Source: Ktedonobacteria bacterium brp13
GTDB taxonomy: Bacteria; Chloroflexota; Ktedonobacteria; Ktedonobacterales; Ktedonobacteraceae
Direction: 5' to 3'
Length of the DNA: 64,000 bases
NCBI GenBank assembly: GCA_015099395.1
Contig: AP024096.1
Location: 8,721,485 to 8,785,484, forward strand
Shown here piece by piece: positions 10,287 through 18,691 of the stretch. The position numbers and the translations under genes were made by a program. The notes under the pieces are model-generated. The model worked only from the letters and a program-made list of their open reading frames with translations. It was not told where the DNA came from and did not search any database. Every line of letters begins with the position of its first letter. Positions within the stretch are counted from its first letter, which is position 1.

Positions 10287-10321
10287 GAGCCACGTGCTAC
10301 GGAAACGGGCATGCGTGGTTC
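10287..10321 (+). other. Domain V of group II intron 2
   Basis: GAGCCACGTGC ... GCATGCGTGGTTC folds as the 34-nt hairpin, directly followed by the insertion point of intron 4. Paralogous intron 1 continues here without interruption into its domain VI. Confidence 0.7.
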
Positions 10322-10932
10322 GGCGGGTTGCGACACGAAGTCGCTCATGTAGCTGTTGAGCCAGAGCAATTTGGACTCAACCCGATGTTCTGCCATCGGT
10401 ATCCTACCAGAACCTGCGTTTAGAGCAATCTAGGGGTGGGAAGCTTCTGGGACAATGTAGCCACACTCGTAAGAGTGGCACCCAATCCGTGAGGAAAGGA
10501 TGCGACTGCTAGCATCAAAGCGGTTAGGAACTAGGATCGGATGATACGGTCAACTCAGGTGAATCGCTGATAAACGTCGTGAACCACAACAAGCCAAAGA
10601 TGCTGCTAGGCTTGACCAAAAAGGTATGTAGACAGGTTGGGGAATTCCCCCCTTTCCCTAACGCAGACAAAAATGTCACCGGCGAACAAGCGAGACCTAC
10701 GTCACCCATTGGTACATGAGCGGAACGTGGTAAGTCCATAGCCCTCCCGCAAGGGAAAGCTGACCGCAAGGGAAGCCGATAGGACTGTGGATACAGGAGG
10801 ATGGAAAAAGCGAAGGCCACTCAGTAATAGAGTGGATAGGGAGTGGAATATCCTCCCGTGCGAAAGCAAGCTGACTTCCATCTGGTCTTTCAGAACGAGA
10901 ACATTTGGCAAACCGAGAAAGGAACAAAGCAG

Positions 10933-12657
10933 ATGGCAGCAAACACACCTGCCCAGGCAGGAACGGAGGCTGGTGCGGTTTCTCGCGTAGAGGAAGAGTG
11001 GGATTCCATCGACTGGAATGCGGCTCATCAGAACGTGCGTCGGCTCCAGATACGCATCGTTCAGGCAACGAAGGAAGGCAGATGGGGCAAAGTGAAAGCC
11101 TTGCAACGCCTGCTCACCCACTCATTCAGCGGCAAAGCTCTTGCCGTGAAACGAGTGACGGAAAACCAAGGCAGAAAAACAGCGGGTGTGGATGGGGAAA
11201 CCTGGACCATGCCAAGTCAAAAGGCAAAAGCCATTCTTCGACTTCAGCAACACGGCTATCACCCCAAACCGCTGAAGCGGGTCTCCATCCCAAAAAGCTC
11301 AGGAAAAATGCGTCCTCTGGGTATCCCTTGTATGCTCGACCGAGCCATGCAAGCCCTGTACCTGCTCGCCGTCGATCCCATCTCGGAAACACGCGGAGAT
11401 CGTAACTCCTACGGCTTCCGAAAGGACCGATCAACGGCAGATGCCATCGAGCAAGCTTTTACGGCATTGAGCCGTAAGAACTCGGCGGAGTGGATACTCG
11501 AAGGAGATATTAAAGCCTGCTTTGATCGGATCAACCATGACTGGCTTTTAGCACACATCCCGATGGAAAAGGCCATTCTTCAGAAATGGCTCAAAGCGGG
11601 ATACATCGACAAATACGTGCTCTATGCAACCGAAGAAGGAACTCCCCAAGGCGGAATCTGTTCACCAGTCCTCGCAAACATGACCTTAGATGGATTAGAG
11701 GAAAAGCTACGGGAGAAATTCCCAAAGCCTCATCGCGGAAGTAGTAAAGAGAAAGTCAACTTTGTTCGTTTCGCAGATGACTTTATCGTGACTGGAAAAT
11801 CCAAAGAGGTCTTAGAAAGTGAGGTAAAACCTCTCATTGAAGCGTTCATGAGAGAACGAGGACTGGAATTATCGCCTGAAAAAACTCTCATTACACATAT
11901 TGAGGATGGTTTCGACTTTCTTGGGCAACACCTCCGTAAATACAACGGAAAACTGCTCATTAAACCATCACGAAAGAACATTCATACCTTTCTAGAAGGC
12001 ATCCGAAAAGTTGTAAGAGAGAACAAGCAGGCCACGACAGGTAATCTCATCGCCCAATTGAACCCGAAGATTCGAGGATGGGCGAACTATCACCGACATG
12101 TGGTCAGCAAAGAAACTTTTTCCAAGGTAGATCACGCAATCTTTTGCACCTTGTGGCAATGGGCCAAAAGGAGACACCCCAAGAAACCCGTCAGATGGAT
12201 ACGGAAGAAATACTTCACCTCTATCGAAGGGCAAAATTGGGTCTTCCATGGCGAAATCCTTGGGCAAAAAGGGGCATTCCAGCCCATTCAACTGTTTAAG
12301 GCAAAAAGTATCGCTATTGAGCGGCATACAAAAATCCAGAGTGAAGCCAATCCGTATGACCCCAAATGGGAGACGTACTTTGAAAAACGTCTCGACGTGA
12401 AAACCGTTCACAACCTAAGGGGGAAACGGCAATTGATCTCCCTCTGGAAACAACAAGGTGGACTCTGTCCGCTCTGCAACCGAAAGATCACCAAACTGAC
12501 AGGATGGCATAGCCATCATATCGTCTGGCGAAGTAAAGGCGGCAGAGATAATGCAGGCAACCGGGTGCTCCTCCATCCTGATTGCCACGAACGACTCCAT
12601 CGCCAAGGTTTAACCGTCTCGAAACCGCGTCCTTCACGGGGCGTCAGAAAGGCTTGA
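10933..12657 (+). CDS. ltrA: Intact group II intron reverse transcriptase-maturase-HNH endonuclease (intron 4)
   Basis: A 574-residue protein from ATG 10933 (GAAAGG upstream); the frame is open from 10843. RT motifs are TAGVDGE, MRPLGIPCMLDRAMQALYLL, SYGFRKDRSTADAI, GDIKACFDRINH, GTPQGGICSPVLANMTL and FADD as the catalytic box. The maturase region contains IRGWANYHRHVV. The C terminus has CPLCNRKI, HSHHIVWRSKGGRDNAGN and CHERLH, a full HNH nuclease. It is similar in plan to the intron 3 protein and clearly distinct from the intron 1/2 pair, which has a different C-terminal layout. Confidence 0.9.
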   Translation: MAANTPAQAGTEAGAVSRVEEEWDSIDWNAAHQNVRRLQIRIVQATKEGRWGKVKALQRLLTHSFSGKALAVKRVTENQGRKTAGVDGETWTMPSQKAKAILRLQQHGYHPKPLKRVSIPKSSGKMRPLGIPCMLDRAMQALYLLAVDPISETRGDRNSYGFRKDRSTADAIEQAFTALSRKNSAEWILEGDIKACFDRINHDWLLAHIPMEKAILQKWLKAGYIDKYVLYATEEGTPQGGICSPVLANMTLDGLEEKLREKFPKPHRGSSKEKVNFVRFADDFIVTGKSKEVLESEVKPLIEAFMRERGLELSPEKTLITHIEDGFDFLGQHLRKYNGKLLIKPSRKNIHTFLEGIRKVVRENKQATTGNLIAQLNPKIRGWANYHRHVVSKETFSKVDHAIFCTLWQWAKRRHPKKPVRWIRKKYFTSIEGQNWVFHGEILGQKGAFQPIQLFKAKSIAIERHTKIQSEANPYDPKWETYFEKRLDVKTVHNLRGKRQLISLWKQQGGLCPLCNRKITKLTGWHSHHIVWRSKGGRDNAGNRVLLHPDCHERLHRQGLTVSKPRPSRGVRKA

Positions 12658-12692
12658 GCTAGCATGCAGGGAAACTTGCTCGTGCAGTTCTT
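12656..12692 (+). other. Domain V of group II intron 4
   Basis: GAGCTAGCATGCAGG-GAAA-CTTGCTCGTGCAGTTCTT is a domain V hairpin with a GAAA tetraloop. It overlaps the end of the maturase gene by two bases and is followed by a GC-rich domain VI-like stem (GGAGGCGGCAACGCCTCC). Confidence 0.75.
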
Positions 12693-12784
12693 AGAGGGCT
12701 TGGAGGCGGCAACGCCTCCCGGCTACTCGGCGGGCCGGGGGAAAAGGGCTGCGCACACAGTACCTCGCCTGCGGCCTACCCGAC

Positions 12785-13678
12785 TTCTGCTTGGGTCTGG
12801 CCGGATCGAAAGAAGAGGCAGAAGCAATCAAGCGCCGACTCAAAGCATTTCTGCAAGAGACTCTCAAGCTAGAATTGTCAGAGGAGAAGACACTGATTAC
12901 TCATGCTTCGACTCAACCCGCCCATTTCCTGGGATACGAACTCACTGTCCAATACCGTGATGACAAGCGCGATCAGACGGATCGACGATGCATCAATGGA
13001 CATGTCAGTTTGCGAGTACCAACAAAGATCATCGAAAACAAGTGTGCTCTCTACATGCGCAAGAACAAGACTCACCACCGAGCGGAACTCATGAGCGATG
13101 ACGACTTCTCGATCATCTCTCGTTACCAATCGGAATATCGCGGATTTGTTCAATACTACCAACTGGCACAAAATGTGTCCTGGCTGTGGAAGTTGCATTG
13201 GGTGATGAGAAGCTCGCTTCTCAAAACGCTCGCACACAAACACAAGCGCAGTGTGACGAAGATGGTTCGAACCTATCAAGCCACCAAAGAAACACCATAC
13301 GGACCCATGAAGTGTCTGGAAAAGATCGTCCCACGAGAGGGAAAGAAACCGCTCGTGGCTCGATTTGGGGGTATCCCGTTACGTCGCCAACCTCAAGCAA
13401 CCCTTCTTGATCTGCCTGTCACCATCAAGAGAAAGCCAGCACGCAACGAGCTTCTTAAGCGGCTTCTTGCGAACACGTGCGAATTGTGTACGTCGACTCA
13501 TCAAGTAGAAGTGCATCACATTCGCAAATTGGCAGACCTCAAGAAACGAGGACAAGCGGAAAAACCACAGTGGGTACGTGTGATGGCCGCCCGACGACGA
13601 AAGACACTGATCGTCTGTCGTGAGTGTCATCAGGCCATTCATGCAGGCAAACCTACACGAAAACCACTCGGACCATGA
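12785..13678 (+). pseudogene. ltrA: Intron 1 reverse transcriptase/maturase, 3' part
   Basis: The C-terminal 298 codons of the protein begun at 4616. It contains LELSEEKTLITHA, FLGYEL, YQSEYRGFVQYYQLA and an HNH-like end with CELCTSTHQVEVHHIRKLADL and CRECHQAIHAG. It follows the 3' splice site of intron 2 in frame and has no internal stop. It is separated from its 5' half by 7269 bp of nested introns. Confidence 0.85.
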
Positions 13679-13686
13679 TGGCTGGA

Positions 13687-13720
13687 GAGCCGTGTAATGG
13701 GAAACTATTCAGCACGGTTC
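13687..13720 (+). other. Domain V of group II intron 1
   Basis: GAGCCGTGTAATGG-GAAA-CTATTCAGCACGGTTC matches the catalytic hairpin, nine bases after the end of the split maturase. The 3' splice site at 13775 follows after a domain VI stem. Confidence 0.75.
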
Positions 13721-13788
13721 GGAGGGGGACACTTGGAAAAGGGCAACCATGCACCTCGCCAGGTGTCTACCCTACAGCTCTCCCCCTA

Positions 13789-13938
13789 AAGCTTTCGTAC
13801 GGCCCACTTTTTCAGTACAGGCAGGGAAAAACCAACCAGTTTAGCCCTGCGGTGTCTATTCTGCTCTAGTCATACATGGGTAGGCTAAGCTCAAAAAAAC
13901 CTTATCGCTGTTTTCCGTACGGTTAATACTCGACCCCC
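13789..13938. repeat. 150-bp dispersed repeat ending TACTCGACCCCC
   Basis: AAGCTTTCGTAC ... GGTTAATACTCGACCCCC is nearly identical to 29656-29805. An internally shortened version sits at 26791-26852 and, inverted, at 29600-29661. It begins 14 bp past the end of intron 1. The rest of the gap up to 14199 is AT-rich with no gene and presumably holds the kinase promoter. Confidence 0.75.
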
Positions 13939-14199
13939 AATGACCTCTTGAAAAGCGGGGTGCAATTCCCGTTCTCGGCTGTAGGTCCCATGAGGAACAC
14001 ACGCGAGCAGACCATCAGTACCCTGGTTCATGTTAAACTTTACAATATATATAACATTCTTTATAATAATTAGCAAAAATAGGGTTTATTCTAAAATAGA
14101 ACCTTAAAGCTGCTATGTATACTGTTTATTCCCGAGCACTATTTTTATATATTTCATAGTTAGCATGAAATATTATATATTAAGTAAGGAGGCTGATCT

Positions 14200-15381
14200 A
14201 TGTGGCCAGAAGAGATCGTTGGTCCGACGCTGGGTAATTACAGCATCTTGAGGCCAATTGGCCGAGGAGGCATGGCGACCGTATTTCTGGCTAAAGATAA
14301 ACGTTTACAGCGGGAAGTCGCAATCAAAGTTTTCCAGCCCCGTCCTCATGATAACGAGACATTCCTGCGTCGTTTTGCACGCGAAGCCAGGGTTGTCGCT
14401 CGCCTTGATCATCCTAATATATTGTCAGTATATGACTACGGTGAACAAGATGGAATTGCCTACTTTGTGATGCCGCATCTCACGCATGGTTCATTGCGCG
14501 AGCGACTACAGCAACAGAAAGTAATGTCCATTCCCGATGCCTTGAACATTACTGTACAGATTCTACGAGCGCTGCAATACGCTCATGAGCGCAATTTTAT
14601 CCATCGTGACATCAAACCAGGAAACATTCTGTTTAAAGATGAGCTTACACCAGTGTTAAGTGACTTTGGCCTGGTCAAATTCATTGATGAAGATGGCACC
14701 AACGCACTGGATGTCTCGATAATCACACAGACAGGGGATGTAAGCATCATGGGGACGCCACAATACATGGCGCCCGAACAAATTCGAGGTAGACCCGGCC
14801 GAGCCAGTGATGTCTACAGTATCGGAGCAGTGCTCTACGAGATGCTCACTGGTGCTCCGCCTTTTACAGCTGAGAGTGCGATTGTGGTGCTAAGCAAACA
14901 TCTCTATGAACAGCCGCATCCGATGAACACATTAAATCCCTCTATTCCTTTTGAACTCGATCAAGTAGTGCAACGAGCACTGGCAAAACAAGAGGTTGAT
15001 CGCTATCCCACCCCTGCAGCATTTATTGAGGCACTAACTGAAGAGGCGCAAAAACTGCAAACTAACTTAAACATGGCTGATCCCCAGACAGTGATGTTAC
15101 CAGAGGCGGAGACGAAAACGCCAATGATGACTACTGATCCATATAAGGATGGCTATAGAACAGTATATCATTCGGATCTCACTGAGGAGGGAACAACTGA
15201 ACAGCACATAATTGCGCAACCTCCAGGCACCACGAAGAGCAAGCGTTCATCTCGCTTGTGTACCATAACAGGGAGTCACGGTAGTTTGCGATGCTTCTGC
15301 GCAGGAAGACTGCAACGAGGAGTATTGAGCGTAACATGGAGAATGCGCTCATCAGGCAAGCGAGAAGAAGCCTCATTGTGA
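14200..15381 (+). CDS. Hanks-type serine/threonine protein kinase (PknB-like)
   Basis: A 393-residue soluble-looking kinase. The glycine loop GRGGMATV is at residues 21-28, the VAIK lysine at 43, HRDIKPGN near 135-142, DFG near 155-157 and APEQ in the activation segment, so all catalytic residues are present. A perfect AAGGAGG at 14186-14192 fixes the start. Relatives usually continue with a membrane helix and an extracellular sensor after a linker. Here the linker (about residues 285-350) is followed by a short Arg/Ser/Cys-rich tail without a hydrophobic segment, so the C terminus may be a frameshifted or truncated remnant. Function is inferred as signalling; the target is unknown. Confidence 0.85.
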   Translation: MWPEEIVGPTLGNYSILRPIGRGGMATVFLAKDKRLQREVAIKVFQPRPHDNETFLRRFAREARVVARLDHPNILSVYDYGEQDGIAYFVMPHLTHGSLRERLQQQKVMSIPDALNITVQILRALQYAHERNFIHRDIKPGNILFKDELTPVLSDFGLVKFIDEDGTNALDVSIITQTGDVSIMGTPQYMAPEQIRGRPGRASDVYSIGAVLYEMLTGAPPFTAESAIVVLSKHLYEQPHPMNTLNPSIPFELDQVVQRALAKQEVDRYPTPAAFIEALTEEAQKLQTNLNMADPQTVMLPEAETKTPMMTTDPYKDGYRTVYHSDLTEEGTTEQHIIAQPPGTTKSKRSSRLCTITGSHGSLRCFCAGRLQRGVLSVTWRMRSSGKREEASL

Positions 15382-15549
15382 CCTGTTCACAAAGGCGTGC
15401 CTGATCGCAATTGAGCACGCGATCATGATTGCTTTCCAGATGCGCAGATGTTCTTTCATTACCGCAAGACCCTGATGATGGCGACAATTGTCATTTGCCA
15501 GATAAAAAGGCTCTCCATCGGATTTGGTGCAGGATGAGCTTACTTCACT

Positions 15550-15584
15550 GCGATCCACTCCTTACAGAAAAAGGAGCGGATCGC
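15550..15584. repeat. Strong hairpin in the kinase-DHFR spacer
   Basis: GCGATCCACTCCTT (15550-15563) pairs with AAGGAGCGGATCGC (15571-15584) with one mismatch and a 7-nt loop. There is no T-run, so it is not a typical intrinsic terminator. The 15382-15648 spacer has no other feature. Confidence 0.4.
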
Positions 15585-15648
15585 ACGCATCTTCTCAGAA
15601 GAGAGGAGTGAAGCCGCATCAAGGAAAGCTTTGCAAGGAGCGGCTCCT

Positions 15649-16232
15649 TTAGCGGTTTTCTTCGGCCAACTGGTAGGTTGCGATCACGACGCCTGCGCTC
15701 GTCGTCCTGGTGCCGACAAGCTGGAGCGTAGCTGCTGTACCGCCTTCCGGGAAGAGGCGGCGCCCCGATCCCAGTACCAACGGGTGGATGAACAGCACGT
15801 ACTTATCGACGAGGTTAGCCTGCATGAGCGACTGGACCAACTCTCCGCTGCCCATGATCACAAGATCCGTGCCCGACTCCTGCTTGAGCCTGGCCACAGT
15901 CTCTGCGGCGGTGCCTTTCAGCAACGTGGAGTTGATCCACGGGAGCGGCTCAGAGAGCGTAGTTGATGCGACGTACTTCTGCATGTTGTCGAGCATCGCC
16001 GAGAAGGGACTCTCCTTCTGTTTGGGCCAGACCGCGTAGAAGTCCTCATAGGTTCGTCGGCCCAGCAGCAATGCACCGATGGTGGGCATGCTTTCCCCAG
16101 CCTGCGCCATCGCGGCATAGGGGCTGCCCAACCACCGTACTCGAAGCCGCCCCGGCGATCTTCATCTGGTCGTCCTGGTGCCTGCATGACACCATCGAGG
16201 CTCAGATTCGTGAAGACAATGACTTTGCTCAT
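15649..16232 (-). pseudogene. RibD C-terminal/dihydrofolate reductase-like protein, frameshifted
   Basis: The 5' part (from ATG 16232, after AGGAGG) reads MSKVIVFTNLSLDGVMQAP, the hallmark start of the RibD_C/DHFR-like family. It runs to GGFEYGGWA and then leaves frame near 16118-16125, at a C4 run. The other frame continues with YAAMAQAGESMPT, LLGRRTYEDF, LVIMGSGELVQSL and a normal C terminus ending at 15649. Together they would give about 193 residues, the usual length. One base inserted or deleted explains everything, so this is either a recent pseudogene or a sequence error. The enzyme would be an NADPH-dependent reductase of unknown substrate. Confidence 0.8.
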
Positions 16233-16563
16233 GAACTCTTTCCTCCTTCTATCGAGAAACCATGTTGTTTCTCTCGTTTGTTGGAGTATACCTTGCTTAT
16301 CCCTCGATGACTTGTAAAAAACCGTCATGTTCAAACAAAAGAATAGCCTGTTTGCTCATGATAGAAGTCATCGACCTGTTGAGTAAGGCGTGTGGGTGTA
16401 GATTGACGAAATAAATGACGCATCGTTAGACGAATTCGTTGTCGTAGGAAACGCCGATCAATTCCTGCTCTATCTGTTGCTCGTGTGCCTCTGCAAGCCC
16501 TTTCCTGATCGCTCTTTCCGGCCGAGAAAACACCGTCTGCTTCGCCAAAGAGTGTAAAAAAAA
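16233..16563. other. Gene-free spacer
   Basis: No credible coding frame. The upstream region of the DHFR-like gene contains a GAGAAAC/GTTTCTC inverted repeat around 16253-16277. A run of eight A residues at 16556-16563 borders the next IS element. Confidence 0.4.
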
Positions 16564-17166
16564 CTAGGATCGTAAACTTTCCTTGATGAGTTTGGCCTCA
16601 AGATCGGCAAGATAGGTCGCGGGATCTCTGCGAAAGCGCAACTGCTTGCGACGCGCCTCACGCCGAAAGGTAAGCTGCTCGCGCATGGCATACCACGCCT
16701 CTAGATCGTACAGGACCAATGCTCGCGGTAAGAAACATTGTCGTCGCAAGGCCAGCGCCGTCAGCGCCCGCACCGGTCCTCGTACCACCAGCGCGGCAAT
16801 GGCTCCTCGTCGACCTGAAGCACGCCGTTCGCTGTAGCGCACGGAGCCAAAGCAGTGTTCTAACTCATTGTTCGTCCGGGGCAGATCCGCAACGTCATAA
16901 CAGTGGAACAATCCGGGCCGATAACTCTCGGTCACTTTCAAGAATGTGCTGATAGCTTCACCTAACGGCCCGAGAGATGGTTGTTGTTCGCGCATTGTGC
17001 GCAATACCTGTTCATAACGTTCGCGCACCACCTGACCCTTTTCATCTTCGTGATTGGCGAGCACGTGTGCTGCTTGATGAACAAGGGCATAGGCTTGAGA
17101 GAGCACAGGCCAGAGCGTCTCGGCCTTTTTCAAGGCGCGCGTCAGCAAACGGTACAGCTCGTTCAA
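16564..17166 (-). CDS. Transposase, C-terminal frame (orfB)
   Basis: 200 codons carrying the third catalytic residue of the DDE fold in DLPRTNNELEHCFGSVRY, followed by a basic tail. It overlaps the upstream frame by 4 bp. At the junction the mRNA reads GAAAAAAGGGGGG; a -1 slip on this A6G6 tract fuses the frames as ...VEEK-KGGLPPALNELY. That could be programmed frameshifting as in other IS families, or a homopolymer indel. The stop codon TAG lies in the terminal repeat. Confidence 0.7.
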   Translation of the reverse strand: MNELYRLLTRALKKAETLWPVLSQAYALVHQAAHVLANHEDEKGQVVRERYEQVLRTMREQQPSLGPLGEAISTFLKVTESYRPGLFHCYDVADLPRTNNELEHCFGSVRYSERRASGRRGAIAALVVRGPVRALTALALRRQCFLPRALVLYDLEAWYAMREQLTFRREARRKQLRFRRDPATYLADLEAKLIKESLRS

Positions 17167-18164
17167 GGCCGGAGGAAGGCCCCCCTTTTTTCCTCAACCC
17201 GCGCCAGCGAGTCGGAGATCTGGGTCAGGCGGTTATGCAGTTTGAGGCCAGAGGCGCATAACGGGGGATGGCCATCATCGGTCAGCGCGCTGCGCACAGC
17301 CAAACAGTAGCTGCGCATCGCGTCGGTTTGTTCATTCTCCCCCTTTTCCAGCGATCGCTCAATGGGCCGAACTCCACGCACCAGCTTTTTTAGTTCGGCC
17401 TTGGCATGCCGGTCTGCCTCGAAGATTGGTTCGGCCGCTTCATCCAGATAGTGGAAGTGGCACAGTTGATGCGGCACCTCGGGCAAGCAGCGGGCCACCG
17501 CTTGGCGGATGGTCTGCTGGCCGTCAGAGATTACCCCTCTGATTGGGACGGGCAAGACCTCCTTGACTTCTGTGAGCAAGGCCGAAAGATCTTTTTGTGT
17601 ACTGCTAAGCAAGGTCCGCGCCAACAACACCTCGCCGGATAAACAGTCGCGGATGACCCAGAGCACCTCGTGGCCTACATCTGGCTGCATTCCATCGATG
17701 GCCAGGATCACCTGGCCCTGTTGCTTGAGTCGGGCTTTGATCCGCTCCTCATCAGCCAGATGCAGTGCGACCAATTCCTCATAGCGTTCCAGCAGATCGG
17801 TGACGGTGCGCTGGGCAATGGTTACCCCGCGACTCTCCAGACGCTGATGGATTTCGGGAATACTGCGATGCTCCCCATAGCGCAACTGGCCGATCACCGT
17901 GATGATATCCAAGCCAAACTCCCCGTGGGGCAGCGCCCAAGCCCCTTCTTCTTCGGCACGATAGGGTAGATGGTACAACTCACACTCCCGGTTACGGCAG
18001 CGCCGCACGACCAGGGTAAGGCGGACTAATCCTCGAAACGTCATCAGCGTGCGTTGGGCGTGGTACGCGACCCAGAGCCGCTGTTCACAGTTCACGCAGT
18101 GCATACGCCTCGGGGTTAGGCGCACTTCTCGTGATGCCGGGGGACGGGCTTCTCGTCGGGCCAT
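17163..18164 (-). CDS. Transposase, N-terminal frame (orfA)
   Basis: 333 codons. An N-terminal zinc ribbon (CVNCEQRLW, then CRNRECELY) precedes an RNase H-like catalytic core with LAIDGMQPDVGHEVLWV (first Asp) and GVISDGQQTIRQA (second Asp), then HQLCHFHYLDEA. The glutamate lies in the downstream frame (16564-17166). The start ATG 18164 follows GGAGCAAG. It is expected to catalyse cut-and-paste transposition of the 16564-18685 element. I do not recognise a named IS family with confidence; IS256/MULE-like fold is my best guess. Confidence 0.75.
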   Translation of the reverse strand: MARREARPPASREVRLTPRRMHCVNCEQRLWVAYHAQRTLMTFRGLVRLTLVVRRCRNRECELYHLPYRAEEEGAWALPHGEFGLDIITVIGQLRYGEHRSIPEIHQRLESRGVTIAQRTVTDLLERYEELVALHLADEERIKARLKQQGQVILAIDGMQPDVGHEVLWVIRDCLSGEVLLARTLLSSTQKDLSALLTEVKEVLPVPIRGVISDGQQTIRQAVARCLPEVPHQLCHFHYLDEAAEPIFEADRHAKAELKKLVRGVRPIERSLEKGENEQTDAMRSYCLAVRSALTDDGHPPLCASGLKLHNRLTQISDSLARVEEKRGAFLRP

Positions 18165-18187
18165 GTTCTTGCTCCTCCATGGGGAAA

Positions 18188-18607
18188 CTACTCAGCAACC
18201 TTTCTGAGAAAGAAGTTTCGGTCGTCTTTGAGCGTTGAGAGCACATCCTCAACAGTTGCGGGAGGCACGAGGCCGGTTTCTCCCATCCATTTGAAGAATT
18301 TCTTGAACGAGGCGAGGTACACTTTCATGCTTGTAACGGAAGCCCAGAGGGCTTTGCGAGGGAACCAATCCTCTAAAAAATCATAGACCGCCCCTTCGGT
18401 GGCCTCATCGAGTCGGCGCAGGGAATGGGCATACAAGAGGAGATAACGAGAGAAAAAGCACATGTTGTCGACATGCTCTTTGATGGTTTGCTCACTCAGT
18501 CCGGACTGCCTCAGCCAGGTTTCAAAACCATCCAGAATCGGTTGGTTCGCTAGTTGAATCGCCTGCACCCGTTGCTCATACGTCTCCGGATGGTCTGTTT
18601 CCGTCAT
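18188..18607 (-). CDS. Phage-integrase N-terminal-like (SAM-like) accessory protein of the IS
   Basis: 139 residues, all-helical. It resembles the core-binding domain that precedes the catalytic domain in tyrosine recombinases (LRQSGLSEQTIKEHVDNM, YDFLEDWFPRK, SFKKFFKWMGETGLV). The catalytic R-H-R-Y domain is absent, so it cannot itself recombine DNA. It sits 23 bp upstream of the transposase on the same strand, inside the terminal repeats. A DNA-binding helper for the transposase is a reasonable inference; a captured integrase fragment is the alternative. Confidence 0.6.
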   Translation of the reverse strand: MTETDHPETYEQRVQAIQLANQPILDGFETWLRQSGLSEQTIKEHVDNMCFFSRYLLLYAHSLRRLDEATEGAVYDFLEDWFPRKALWASVTSMKVYLASFKKFFKWMGETGLVPPATVEDVLSTLKDDRNFFLRKVAE

Positions 18608-18691
18608 GCTGCCCCCTCTCTTTCCGATCCGCCGTTCTTCTTCCCCTAGTATCTCCCTCCCGTCAAGATAGGCTTGCCATCCTAGAAAAAA

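Larger units (their letters stand above)
10327..12731 (+). mobile_element. Group II intron 4, inserted between domains V and VI of intron 2
   Basis: About 2.40 kb. The 5' end is taken at GTTGCGACACGAAGTCGC (10327), which aligns with GTGCGACCTGAAGTCGC of intron 3 but carries one extra base. The 3' end is either CTAC at 12726 or CTACTCGGC at 12731. TCGGCGG is present on both sides (10320-10326 and 12727-12733), so the exact junction is ambiguous by up to seven bases. It carries a complete maturase gene (10933-12657) and domain V (12656-12692). The non-coding stretch 10327-10932 is its 5' structured RNA. Confidence 0.75.
5516..12784 (+). mobile_element. Group II intron 2, nested in intron 1 and itself carrying introns 3 and 4
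   Basis: It begins with GTGCGCC directly after the YADD codons of the intron 1 protein and ends with CTACCCGAC at 12784, restoring that reading frame exactly. After removing 6944-9395 and about 10327-12731 its own length is near 2.41 kb, the same as the other three introns. It has a maturase gene split at 6943/9396, domain V at 10287-10321, and its last domain displaced to about 12732-12784 by intron 4. The 5' region 5516-6033 is non-coding structured intron RNA similar in layout to 4104-4615. Confidence 0.85.
4104..13775 (+). mobile_element. Group II intron 1 (outermost), interrupted by introns 2-4
   Basis: The 5' end GTGCGCC at 4104 fits the GUGYG rule, and the 3' end CTACCCTAC at 13775 ends in AY. 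The flanks rejoin as AGCTTACGT|AGC, matching uninterrupted repeat copies at 26938-26950 and 29890-29901. Without the insertion at 5516-12784 the intron is about 2.40 kb. It encodes one maturase split between 4616-5515 and 12785-13678 and has domain V at about 13687-13720. Both ends are seen directly; splicing competence of the nest is inference. Confidence 0.85.
16564..18685 (-). mobile_element. Complete IS element with DDE transposase and tyrosine-recombinase-like accessory gene
   Basis: The ends are imperfect inverted repeats of about 25 bp beginning CTAGGAT (16564 inward, and 18685 inward on the other strand). The element is flanked by A-runs (eight A on the left, six A at 18686-18691), consistent with a target duplication in oligo-A. 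It encodes, in transcription order, an accessory protein (18607-18188) and a transposase in two overlapping frames (18164-17163, 17166-16564). Immediately beyond 18691 a second, diverged copy of the same family begins. The family name is not assigned. Confidence 0.7.
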
